Of a DNA stretch of 64,000 bases, positions 7,553 through 15,719 are shown piece after piece. The number at the start of each line of letters is the position of its first letter. Positions within the stretch are counted from its first letter, which is position 1. Below the pieces are notes generated by a model. The model was not told where the DNA came from. It saw only the letters and a list, made by a program, of their open reading frames with translations, and ran no database searches. Origin of the DNA: UBA7359 sp041689615 (GTDB taxonomy: Bacteria > Pseudomonadota > Gammaproteobacteria > Eutrophobiales > Eutrophobiaceae); contig JBDNFW010000033.1 of assembly GCA_041689615.1 (NCBI GenBank), positions 1 to 64,000 on the forward strand, written 5' to 3'. Both the position numbers and the translations under genes were made by a program.

Positions 7553-9487
7553 ATGGCACTTGAATTTGAATTAGCCGGCTCTCAGATAGATGGAGCAAGG
7601 GACTATCAAGAAGATGCGTTTCTTACTACTAATCTCACCGATGCTAATGGTAAGCCAAGTGCGCTTATTGTCATAGCAGATGGCATGGGCGGTCACGCTG
7701 CCGGAAATGTGGCCAGTAATATGGCTGTTCAAGCTTTCAACAAGCATGTATCCGCTAATTATCCGACAGATAATATTTCTGATGTCCTCGAACAAGCTGT
7801 CGTTAAAGCAAATAATTCAATAAAAGAAACTGTTGCAGAAACTCCTGCTTTATCTGGCATGGGTTGCACTATGGTTGCTGTTATTCTTGAAGATGGAAAA
7901 ATGTGGTGGGCCAGCGTTGGTGACAGTCATTGCTATCTTATTCGAAACAGAGAGTTAATCAAAAAGAATGCTGATCATAGTTACGGTGGTTTTCTCGACA
8001 GAATGGAAGCTGATGGAACACCGGTAGATGCAGAACCCGGCCTCTCTCGCAATATGCTGATGAGTGCGGTCACTGGTGAAGATATCAACGAAATTGATGT
8101 GTCATCAGAACCGCTTGAATTAGAAGCCGGCGATAAAGTGCTTTTGTGTAGTGACGGTTTAGATACTTTAAGTTCAGGAAAAATAATTCAATACTCAGAT
8201 TGGTCTGAATCTCCTAAAGAGTGTGCAGACGCACTTATGCAAGCGGTTGAAGAAGCCAATATGCCACGTCAGGATAATACAACGGCTGTCGTTGTTACTG
8301 TAAAAGATTCAGCCGCCGCTCAAGCTGTTGAAGAAGAACCTGTAACTGAAGATGTGTTAGAAGCAACATCAGAATTGAACCTTGGTGATATTGCCGCAGA
8401 AAATGCAGCTGCTGATGAGCCTTCTACTGTTGAAGATCCTGTTAAGCTTGAACCAATATCTGAAGAAGTTGCTGCTGCTCAACAGAAATTCGACACTTTT
8501 GAAGGAGCAAAAAGTAAAACAGGTTTGTTTATCGGTATTGCCGCGGCAATTGTCATTATCATCGGTGCAGGTGCTTTCTTTACTATGGGCGGAGACAAAC
8601 AGCCCGCGCAAAAAACTGAAACTGTTGTTGCTCAAGTTGTCGATGAGGAATTGACAGAAGAAGCAACTGAAGCTGTAGTTGAAGAAACCGTCGATGAAGA
8701 AAAAGAAGCCCCAGTCGCCGCAACGGTAGAAAAGAAACCTGAAGTTGCTGAAGCAGAAGCAGCAGGTAAAACATTTCACGATACTTTGAAGTCAGGTGGC
8801 AAAGGACCAGTAATGGTCTGGATACCTGCTGGTGAATTCACAATGGGCAGCAACAAGCAATCAGAAGAAAGCCCGAAACATTCAGCATCTATTAGAAAAT
8901 TTGCCGCTAGCGAAAAGGAAATAACATTTTCTGAATATAATAAATATGCTTCCGCAGAAGGTGTAAAAATACCAAAAGCGAAAGGTTTGGATCCTGAAAC
9001 TTTTCCAGTATTTTTGATTTCCTGGGACGATGCCTATAACTATGCAAAATGGCTCTCTCGAGAAACTGGCGAAAAATATCGACTATTGACTGAAACTGAA
9101 TGGGAATATGCTGCTTCTGGTGGCAATAAAACGCCATTCTGGTGGGGCTATAATATGGAGCCGAATAAAGCTCATTGTTTCCTAGGTTGCAATCAGGAAC
9201 TGAATACCAGTATACCTATGAAAACAGGTAGCTTTGGAGCTAATCCTTTTGGACTGTATGATACTGCAGGTAACATTTCAGAATGGGTACATGACTGCTG
9301 GCATCCGAGTTACAAAGGAGCTCCAGCTGACGAAAGTGCCTGGGAAGGTGGTGACTGCACTCAACGTGTTGTTCGAGGCGGCTCATTTATAAGCCCAGAG
9401 CAATCATTAAGAACCTCTTCTCGTGATAAATACAAATCAAATTCAAGCTATGAATTTATCGGTATACGCGTAGCAAGAGATGAGTGA
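7553..9487 (+). CDS. PP2C protein phosphatase - membrane helix - FGE/SUMF1-like domain fusion
   Basis: Residues 1-250 are a PP2C Ser/Thr phosphatase with its metal-binding motifs intact: RDYQED (16-21), ADGMGGH (42-48), SVGDSH, CSDGLD (199-204) and QDN (240-242). An Ala/Glu-rich stretch follows, then one transmembrane helix (about 324-345), a second acidic Ala/Glu linker and a formylglycine-generating-enzyme-like domain (about 420-644; WIPAGEFTMGS, TETEWEYAA, GNISEWV, RVVRGGSF). In the last block the catalytic cysteines of true FGEs are missing (RGGSFISPEQSLRTSSRD), so this part is probably a binding or sensing module. Topology predicts a cytoplasmic phosphatase and a periplasmic sensor domain. 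No kinase gene is adjacent; a receiver-kinase hybrid lies 42 kb away. Confidence 0.88.
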   Translation: MALEFELAGSQIDGARDYQEDAFLTTNLTDANGKPSALIVIADGMGGHAAGNVASNMAVQAFNKHVSANYPTDNISDVLEQAVVKANNSIKETVAETPALSGMGCTMVAVILEDGKMWWASVGDSHCYLIRNRELIKKNADHSYGGFLDRMEADGTPVDAEPGLSRNMLMSAVTGEDINEIDVSSEPLELEAGDKVLLCSDGLDTLSSGKIIQYSDWSESPKECADALMQAVEEANMPRQDNTTAVVVTVKDSAAAQAVEEEPVTEDVLEATSELNLGDIAAENAAADEPSTVEDPVKLEPISEEVAAAQQKFDTFEGAKSKTGLFIGIAAAIVIIIGAGAFFTMGGDKQPAQKTETVVAQVVDEELTEEATEAVVEETVDEEKEAPVAATVEKKPEVAEAEAAGKTFHDTLKSGGKGPVMVWIPAGEFTMGSNKQSEESPKHSASIRKFAASEKEITFSEYNKYASAEGVKIPKAKGLDPETFPVFLISWDDAYNYAKWLSRETGEKYRLLTETEWEYAASGGNKTPFWWGYNMEPNKAHCFLGCNQELNTSIPMKTGSFGANPFGLYDTAGNISEWVHDCWHPSYKGAPADESAWEGGDCTQRVVRGGSFISPEQSLRTSSRDKYKSNSSYEFIGIRVARDE

Positions 9488-9544
9488 TTGTTATCGCTTC
9501 TAACTCTTCATCCATTAAAAAGCCTATAATTTAATTACTCCGTT

Positions 9545-10855
9545 TTAAAGCATGGTAATGAACAATGTTGCTATTCCAAGGAAACTAAAAAAGCCGGCGA
9601 TATCTGTAATCGTTGTAAGAAATATAGTAGAGGATTGTGCCGGATCCTGTCCGGAAACAGTTAACATCATCGGAATCACTGCTCCAGCTACGCCAGCAAT
9701 AACCATCGACAGTATCATTGACACAAAAATAATTATGGTAAGACCATTGGAATCACTCCAGAAATAAACTGCGACCGCAGTTGTAAAAGCAACCGCTATA
9801 CCGTTCCACAATGCTGCATTGAATTCTTTAAACATAACTCTGGTCCACATGCGTGGATAAATTTCTTTCAACGCAAGACCTCGTAAAGTCACAGCAAGCG
9901 CTTGAGCACCAGTATTTCCGGATTGTCCGGCGACAACTGGTAACAACACCGCCAACATCGAATAAGCCTCAATCGTATCTTGAAATATTCCTACTACTGC
10001 TGCTGCCATAAATGCTGTTAATAAATTGATCTGTAACCAGGGTTGACGTTTTTTAAATGCAAACGATGCCGGTGATAATGCTCGTTCATCTCTGCTCACA
10101 CCCACCATCGTTTGAAGATCAGCACTATTTTCTTCTAATGCTGCTTCCAATAATGTGTGATAACGCACTACCCCAACAAATCGATTTTCAAAATCAACCA
10201 CGGGTAAGTCAGTAACCTTGAATTTCTCAAACACTGAAACCAATTCATCTTTTGGGGATGTTACACTGACGACAGCTGGCGGCTTACTTTCGATCTGTGA
10301 CAAGGTATTATCGTGATCAGATAAAGCCAGATCTTCAATATCAATCATACCCAACAGATGATTATCTTGATCGACAGTATATAACTTACGATATGCTCCT
10401 CGCGGCCTGGACTTTAGAATATTGATGACTTCGGTAACTGTTGCATCAGGGCGAAAGTACATCACCCTGCTTTCCATCAAGGCACCAGCAGAGTCGCGTT
10501 CATAAGATAGTGCACGCCGTAAATCTGCTGCTGCATTTGGATTTGTAGCTTCGATTATTTGATTGCGCCGTTCATCATCCATAATAGCCAGTAACACACT
10601 GGCGCCACGATTAGGTTCAATTTTTTGCATTAACTCTCCAGCATAACTATCTGGTAATTCTTCCAGTATTCTTGCTGCTAACTGTGGAGAAAAGCGTTCC
10701 CAGATTTTTATGGTTTTTGCTATCGGCAAATCAACTAATATTTTTCCGACATCGTCAGTATGCATTTGCTCCAGTTGACGTACTGCTTCTGTCGGATATT
10801 TGTTAAATAGAACCTGGTATAATTGATTGTCAATTACATGAATAGCTTCACTCAT
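9545..10855 (-). CDS. mgtE: Magnesium transporter MgtE
   Basis: MgtE of 436 residues. The N-terminal superhelical MgtE_N domain (about 20-125) is followed by a CBS pair (about 130-255; ESRVMYFRPDATVTEV...GMIDIEDL, then SVFEKFKVTDLPVVD) and a C-terminal membrane domain of five helices containing PVVAGQSGNTGAQALAV, the conserved pore segment. MgtE is a Mg2+-gated channel in which the CBS and N domains close the pore when cytoplasmic Mg2+ is high. It is the last gene of a three-gene operon and overlaps the gene before it by 8 bp. Confidence 0.93.
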   Translation of the reverse strand: MSEAIHVIDNQLYQVLFNKYPTEAVRQLEQMHTDDVGKILVDLPIAKTIKIWERFSPQLAARILEELPDSYAGELMQKIEPNRGASVLLAIMDDERRNQIIEATNPNAAADLRRALSYERDSAGALMESRVMYFRPDATVTEVINILKSRPRGAYRKLYTVDQDNHLLGMIDIEDLALSDHDNTLSQIESKPPAVVSVTSPKDELVSVFEKFKVTDLPVVDFENRFVGVVRYHTLLEAALEENSADLQTMVGVSRDERALSPASFAFKKRQPWLQINLLTAFMAAAVVGIFQDTIEAYSMLAVLLPVVAGQSGNTGAQALAVTLRGLALKEIYPRMWTRVMFKEFNAALWNGIAVAFTTAVAVYFWSDSNGLTIIIFVSMILSMVIAGVAGAVIPMMLTVSGQDPAQSSTIFLTTITDIAGFFSFLGIATLFITML

Positions 10856-11681
10856 CTCTTTTACCTTTGTTTGATATTGCCTGATTGGGTACCATTAAGT
10901 CAGCGCAGGCATCCCAGAATAATTCAGCAACAGCAAGCGCTGTTCCTGTTAATTCAGACTCATCCTGAGCTTTGCTTTTGATATGCATCGATTCATTTAT
11001 TGCTGCACGATCAAGCACGCCAATGAATACACTATAATGATCAGTGACGGGAAAGTTTTTTCGCATCTGCCAATCGGGAATATTCTTGACACTCTTAACA
11101 TTGGCACGAGCAGCTAAACGATGTGTTGGTACGCTCATTAATTTCTTCATTTGTTTATCAGACGCTGATATTAACAATTGCTTTGTCGCAACCTGACCCA
11201 CCAAGTGCTGTTTATTGTCAATAATGTAAATCTCATCTTGCAAGATTTCTGCTGAATTTTTTATTACATGCAAGACTTCATCGACGGTAAGATCTTCCTG
11301 TACAGTTAGTACATTAGGATTCATCACCTGACCCACAGTACCCGCAGGGTAACGCAGTACTAATTTCATCATGTTGGCAAATACAGGAGACATGCGGCTG
11401 ACAAAATCCAATCTGATGCCGCGAGACATCCTTTGTAAAAGTAATGAACCACGTTCGACCCCAAGTTGCACAACAATCTTGGCGGATTTCTCGATACTCA
11501 TACATTTCAATACATCAACAGCAACCGATGGCACCATAAGTTTCATAACATTTGCCACAGTATTTATCGGTACCGCATCGAAAAACTCGGCAAGTTGTTC
11601 AGCTTCAAATTGCTCCAATGCCCTCACAGCATCCTTGGGATGTTCGGTCAAAAGGTAAAGACCAATTTTATTAATGCTCAT
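10848..11681 (-). CDS. Soluble MgtE_N/CBS-domain protein without membrane domain
   Basis: A paralogue of the cytoplasmic half of MgtE. It has an MgtE_N-like helical repeat (TEHPKDAVRALEQFEAEQLAEFFDAVP...VLKCMSIEKSAKIVVQL) and CBS-type segments (GQVMNPNVLTVQEDLTVDEVLHVIKN, LVGQVATKQLL), but no transmembrane helices, and it ends at about 278 residues. I chose the ATG at 11681; a longer start at 11720 would overlap the upstream gene by 50 bp instead of 11. Lying between an MscS-like gene and mgtE with overlaps on both sides, it may regulate one of the two channels. That is inference. Confidence 0.75.
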   Translation of the reverse strand: MSINKIGLYLLTEHPKDAVRALEQFEAEQLAEFFDAVPINTVANVMKLMVPSVAVDVLKCMSIEKSAKIVVQLGVERGSLLLQRMSRGIRLDFVSRMSPVFANMMKLVLRYPAGTVGQVMNPNVLTVQEDLTVDEVLHVIKNSAEILQDEIYIIDNKQHLVGQVATKQLLISASDKQMKKLMSVPTHRLAARANVKSVKNIPDWQMRKNFPVTDHYSVFIGVLDRAAINESMHIKSKAQDESELTGTALAVAELFWDACADLMVPNQAISNKGKRDE

Positions 11682-12507
11682 CGATATTCTCGTTGTCCAG
11701 TAATATTGAGGCTTCATCATTGAAAATTTTGGCAGGTATAAACGTTCTACCTGACTTGGTATCCAACATCACACCTCCTGGTAGAATTTCCACTACCCGC
11801 CCTTCCAATTTCTGAATACTTATTTGCTGTCCTATCTGATAATTTTTTCGTACATATCTCGAAGCAATAATATTAGATACCGTTGATCCTGCGCCAAGAC
11901 CAAAAGCAAGTGCAATTGACCCAGCTAAAGCTGCAACCAAAATGGTAAGTATCTGTTCCAATAAACTAACATCCAGACCTACCTGTGCTAGCCCCACAAT
12001 CACTGATAAAATGATAATTAAACCGCGTAGTGCTCCAGCCAAGACATCAGGTTGCTGTATACCGACATCACTACCACTTAAATTAATTTTGTCGCGTACT
12101 CCATTGGCAAACAATGTCCCTCCGACAATGATCAACGTAGCAGCAAAAATATTAGGTAGAAATGTAAATAACCTGCCCAATACATCAACCAGGGAAGGCA
12201 GGTTAAGACTGTTAAGAGATGCTCGAACAAAAAGCAAAATAATTACCCAGAAAACCAACCAGCCAAGAATATCGGTAATAGGCCACTTCAGTCTTAGCTG
12301 TAATGAATCTATACCCATTTTATGAACAATATGATCTATAGCATCTCCCAGTCTCTTGATTATCCACTTAGCCAACCATGCGACAAGCAGACCAATAAAT
12401 AACAAGATGATTGCCCCAATCAAATTGGGTAAATAATCATTAACACTTTGAATAAATTGATTAAGACTATTGAACAGATAACTTTCTAGTTCGGAGAAAT
12501 CTTTCAT
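11671..12507 (-). CDS. MscS-like mechanosensitive ion channel family protein
   Basis: A 278-residue protein with an N-terminal amphipathic stretch, several transmembrane helices (LIGAIILLFIGLLVAWLAKWIIKRLG; WLVFWVIILLFVRASL; LPNIFAATLIIVGGTLFANGV) and a pore-like glycine/alanine-rich helix (ALAGSIALAFGLGAGSTVSNIIASRYV). A short beta domain follows (GQQISIQKLEGRVVEILPGGVMLDTKSGRTFIPAKIF), as in MscS-type and conserved-TM-helix proteins. It should form a membrane channel that opens under tension or conducts small ions. It is the first gene of the MscS - MgtE_N/CBS - MgtE operon. Confidence 0.8.
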   Translation of the reverse strand: MKDFSELESYLFNSLNQFIQSVNDYLPNLIGAIILLFIGLLVAWLAKWIIKRLGDAIDHIVHKMGIDSLQLRLKWPITDILGWLVFWVIILLFVRASLNSLNLPSLVDVLGRLFTFLPNIFAATLIIVGGTLFANGVRDKINLSGSDVGIQQPDVLAGALRGLIIILSVIVGLAQVGLDVSLLEQILTILVAALAGSIALAFGLGAGSTVSNIIASRYVRKNYQIGQQISIQKLEGRVVEILPGGVMLDTKSGRTFIPAKIFNDEASILLDNENIDEH

Positions 12508-12542
12508 TTTTGAAAACCACCTCTTTCCTGTGGAGATTAAAG

Positions 12543-12565
12543 AGTTAAACCGGACGGTTTAAACT
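12543..12565 (-). promoter_or_regulatory. Dyad in the leader of the MscS-MgtE operon
   Basis: A near-perfect inverted repeat, TTAAACCG-GA-CGGTTTAA (12545-12562), lies about 40-60 bp upstream of the start of the MscS-like gene. It could be a repressor site or a short leader hairpin. It is not followed by a T-tract on the operon strand. The rest of the spacer up to 12721 shows nothing further. Confidence 0.4.
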
Positions 12566-12721
12566 GCGATAGTCAGCATAGCGTATCACTCAGCTATTCT
12601 GCAATGCATATTATTTGAGGGATATAAAAGAAAATTCAAGAAAATTTTAGCTAAAAAATACCTGAAGACAACTGCTATTTATGAAAAAGCGCGTGACGAA
12701 CTATTTTGCAAAAAACAATAT

Positions 12722-13021
12722 TTAATTATCACTGTGGCCTAAATCCATTTCCGGCTCTATCCTGTCACGAATTAATTGTTTCAATTCTTTTGAATCTGGA
12801 AACCTGCCCTGCTCTTTTCGTGAAAAGATTTCCTCTCCATCTAGCAACACAGTAAATACACCTCCAGATGAAGGAACCAACGCAAGCTCTCCAATCTTAT
12901 CGGCAAACGTCATTAACAATTCCTGTGTAATCCAGTTTGCCCTCAAAATAAAGCGACATTGAGTGCAATAATGAATTTCTATTCGTGGTGAATTAATTTT
13001 TGCAACCATTTCTATTTTCAT
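12722..13021 (-). CDS. SelT/SelW/SelH (Rdx) family thioredoxin-like protein
   Basis: A short protein with HYCTQC (Cys19, Cys22) near the N-terminus, the redox CxxC of the SelW-like Rdx family. The conserved glycine/valine-rich strand (PSSGGVFTVLLDGEEIFSRKEQGRFPDSKELKQLIRDRI) follows. Cysteine is found at both positions, with no selenocysteine. ATG codons at 13021 and 13009 are both possible: an AGAGGG lies immediately before the first, while the second (MVAKINSPRIEIHYC) fits the usual length better. Exact redox partner unknown. It is transcribed away from the small secreted-protein gene. Confidence 0.85.
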   Translation of the reverse strand: MKIEMVAKINSPRIEIHYCTQCRFILRANWITQELLMTFADKIGELALVPSSGGVFTVLLDGEEIFSRKEQGRFPDSKELKQLIRDRIEPEMDLGHSDN

Positions 13022-13060
13022 CCCTCTAATGTTGATAGCTCACTAAATTGGAGGCAGGAT

Positions 13061-13462
13061 ATGTCATCAACAGCGAAAAATATACTTTATTCAATGACGC
13101 TCTTATTACTATTTCCAATGAGTGCATTTGCCGATATAAAAATTATCATTGGCGCACCTGCTCATCAATACAAACACCATTATTCCAATTCTTATTCAAA
13201 CAAACATCACAATAAGAATAATGTATACAATAAATATAACTACGCTCCGTATTCATACCGTAGCAATCATTATAATTTCGCTGACCGCAATAAAAAATAT
13301 TATTTCCCCAGCCACCGACACCAACCAAAACAACATTATAACCGTAGTTATTACAACCCTTATGCCTACAACATAAATAACAATCAGTATCAAAATGCGT
13401 ATAAACAAGGGTTTAAAGATGGGCGTCACCAAAAGAAAAGGAGCTTTAAAGCCGCAAATTAA
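13061..13462 (+). CDS. Small secreted His/Tyr/Asn-rich protein
   Basis: I do not recognise a family. Residues 1-24 form a clear Sec signal peptide ending in AFADIKI, so the mature protein of about 109 residues is exported. The mature part is low-complexity, unusually rich in His, Tyr, Asn and Lys (clusters such as YKHHYSNSYSNKHHNKNN), and ends with YKQGFKDGRHQKKRS. Many histidines could bind metal, or the protein may coat another surface; both are inference. It stands alone, with a good Shine-Dalgarno (GGAGG at about 13050). Confidence 0.65.
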   Translation: MSSTAKNILYSMTLLLLFPMSAFADIKIIIGAPAHQYKHHYSNSYSNKHHNKNNVYNKYNYAPYSYRSNHYNFADRNKKYYFPSHRHQPKQHYNRSYYNPYAYNINNNQYQNAYKQGFKDGRHQKKRSFKAAN

Positions 13463-13546
13463 AGTGCAATATTCTTGATAAATTAATATTTTTCAACAAT
13501 ATCTAGTAAACTAGAGGGCTCATTTTATAAGAAATAAAAATAACTA

Positions 13547-15079
13547 ATGAAAAGCTGGCAGGATAGTTTTCGAGCATTCTTACACCCTCGCGTTATTACC
13601 ATGCTATTTTTTGGTCTTTCTGCTGGAATACCGTTGTTACTTATTTTTTCTTCTTTAGGACTATGGTTACGTGAAGCTGGCGTTGAACGCGCAACGGCTA
13701 CCTTTTTCAGTTGGGCTGCACTTGGTTATTCTTTTAAATTTGTCTGGGCACCGTTAGTCGACTGTCTTCCTCTTCCTTTTTTAACGCGTAAACTTGGCAG
13801 AAGAAGAGCATGGATACTGGTTTCTCAAATTTCCATTATAACGTCAATATTATTAATGGGGATGACAGATCCATCGTCAGGAATAACTCAGTTAAAAATT
13901 ATGGCTCTGGCTGCGGTGCTGCTAGGTTTTTCATCGGCCACACAAGATATCGTCATTGATGCCTATCGTATTGAATCTGCACCAACTGAACTACAAGCAT
14001 TAATGTCATCCACTTATATCGCCGGCTATCGTATTGGCATGTTGCTCTCTGGTGCTGGAAGTTTATTTCTGGCTGGTTATCTAGGCTCTGAACTGGAGTC
14101 GTATAATTATAGTGCGTGGCAAACCACATACGCTTGTATGGCGAGCGTCATGTTGATTGGTGTTTTTACCACCCTGATTATCAATGAACCTGAAAGTAAT
14201 CGAAAAATACAAATCAAGTATTCGAGTAATACTTATATTAAATTCTTTATCGTCTTTCTTATTGCTGTAATCGGTTTCGTGATTTCATTTTCATTAAGTT
14301 CTAATATAGCCGACATATGGAAAGACAATCTCGACAGTATATTAAACAATCATGCTATATCTAATTTTTGCATAGAACTATTGCGACTGTTACTTGGGAT
14401 AATAGTCGCTTTATCAATAACCTTCTTATCAATAAAAATTAAATTTATTGAACAACAAGTCATTAATGAAAGTTATGTCGCGCCTGTACTAGATTTTTTT
14501 CAACGTTACGGAATAAAACTAGCCTTTCTTTTATTAGCACTTATTGGTTTATACCGTATTTCAGATATTGTTCTCGGTGTAATTTCCAATATATTTTTTC
14601 AAGATCTGGGTTACAGCAAGATAGAAATCGCTTCTATTGTAAAAACCTTTGGCTTGTTTATGACAATACTCGGAGGTTTTTTGGGGGGAATTTTATCTGT
14701 ACGCTTTGGTGTCATGAAAATATTGTTCGTCGGCGCCTTATTAACCGTACTAACCAATCTGTTATTTATGTTGCTCGCGATTAAAGGTTATGACATTACA
14801 TTGCTCTACTTTGTTATTTCTGCTGACAATTTATCAGCGGGCTTGGCTAGTGCAGCTTTCGTCGCTTTCTTATCTCGCTTAACTAATATTTCTTTCACTG
14901 CAATGCAATATGCGATATTCAGTTCACTAATGACATTGCTGCCAAAACTAATTGGCGGGTATTCCGGCTCAATTGTTGAAAACGTGGGTTATACACAATT
15001 CTTTTTGATCGCCTCATTGATTGGCATACCAGTATTGTGGATTATTTATCTGGCTAATAAACATTTAAAATTCGAATAG
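13547..15079 (+). CDS. AmpG-like major facilitator (PAT family)
   Basis: 510 residues with about 14 hydrophobic helices. The N-terminal half matches AmpG/PAT transporters: GLSAGIPLLLIFSSLGLWLREAGVERATATFFSWAALGYSFKFVWAPLVD, then KLGRRRAWILVSQ and SSATQDIVIDAYRIE. AmpG carries GlcNAc-anhydromuropeptides into the cytoplasm for cell-wall recycling. Orthologues in organisms without an inducible beta-lactamase may carry other substrates. It has an insertion with two extra helices in the middle (about 220-310). The CYTH gene follows after 6 bp. Confidence 0.85.
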   Translation: MKSWQDSFRAFLHPRVITMLFFGLSAGIPLLLIFSSLGLWLREAGVERATATFFSWAALGYSFKFVWAPLVDCLPLPFLTRKLGRRRAWILVSQISIITSILLMGMTDPSSGITQLKIMALAAVLLGFSSATQDIVIDAYRIESAPTELQALMSSTYIAGYRIGMLLSGAGSLFLAGYLGSELESYNYSAWQTTYACMASVMLIGVFTTLIINEPESNRKIQIKYSSNTYIKFFIVFLIAVIGFVISFSLSSNIADIWKDNLDSILNNHAISNFCIELLRLLLGIIVALSITFLSIKIKFIEQQVINESYVAPVLDFFQRYGIKLAFLLLALIGLYRISDIVLGVISNIFFQDLGYSKIEIASIVKTFGLFMTILGGFLGGILSVRFGVMKILFVGALLTVLTNLLFMLLAIKGYDITLLYFVISADNLSAGLASAAFVAFLSRLTNISFTAMQYAIFSSLMTLLPKLIGGYSGSIVENVGYTQFFLIASLIGIPVLWIIYLANKHLKFE

Positions 15080-15085
15080 ACAATT

Positions 15086-15553
15086 ATGGCAACTGAAATA
15101 GAACATAAATTTTTAATTATTAATCACGATTGGCGTAAGGATGCCGATGAAGGCATCACTATGGTTCAGGGCTATATGGGTAGCAACGAAAAAAGTTCTA
15201 TCCGCATTAGAATTAATGGTGACTCAGCAAACCTTAATATTAAAAGTAAAACAATTGGTATTCAGCGTAGTGAATTTGATTACCCTCTCCCCGTAGATGA
15301 AGCCAAAGAAATCCTCGAATCATTGTGCGATAGACCCTTTATTGAAAAAACCCGTTTTCATGTAATGCATGATGAACATGAATGGGAAATTGATGTTTTT
15401 GCTGGAGTAAATGAAGGTTTAATTGTTGCTGAACTAGAGCTTAACTCAGTCGATGAGCAATTTACTCGCCCCGACTGGCTCGGTGAAGATGTTTCGGAGG
15501 ATCCGCGCTATTACAATATTTGCCTTGTTACGCACCCTTATAAAGATTGGTAG
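15086..15553 (+). CDS. CYTH-domain protein (inorganic triphosphatase-like)
   Basis: A 155-residue single-domain CYTH protein beginning with the signature ExExK (EIEHKF, residues 4-9). Alternating charged strands that line the tunnel follow (SIRIRIN, LNIKSK, SEFDYPLP). Small bacterial CYTH proteins hydrolyse inorganic triphosphate or related nucleotides with Mg2+. It is closely coupled to the AmpG-like gene but no functional link is known. Confidence 0.85.
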   Translation: MATEIEHKFLIINHDWRKDADEGITMVQGYMGSNEKSSIRIRINGDSANLNIKSKTIGIQRSEFDYPLPVDEAKEILESLCDRPFIEKTRFHVMHDEHEWEIDVFAGVNEGLIVAELELNSVDEQFTRPDWLGEDVSEDPRYYNICLVTHPYKDW

Positions 15554-15570
15554 CGGGCTTAAGCGTTGCA

Positions 15571-15586
15571 GAATACATCAGTATTC
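15571..15586 (+). other. Short hairpin in the CYTH-moaA spacer
   Basis: GAATAC-ATCA-GTATTC forms a 6-bp perfect stem with a 4-nt loop 17 bp after the CYTH stop. There is no clear T-tract, so it is at best a weak terminator or mRNA-end stabiliser. In the rest of this 166-bp spacer I see a TATAAT-like sequence at about 15685 that may serve moaA, without a convincing -35. Confidence 0.35.
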
Positions 15587-15719
15587 GCAGATTTAACGTA
15601 AATCACTGTTATTTATTATATTTCGGTGTGTTATGAAGCTATTTTTGTTAAAATCTCCCATAAGTTTAGAGCAAGCGCTAAGATATAATAATTCCTAATT
15701 TTCTGGTTAATTTAGATTT

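Noticed and set aside
8369..8779. Minus-strand frames rich in Phe, Cys and Leu inside the PP2C gene
   Set aside because: Complement of the Ala/Glu-rich linker; the plus-strand protein is clearly the real one.
15554..15719. Molybdenum-cofactor riboswitch before moaA
   Set aside because: Only a short hairpin and AT-rich sequence are present; none of the conserved GC-rich stems of that RNA class is visible.
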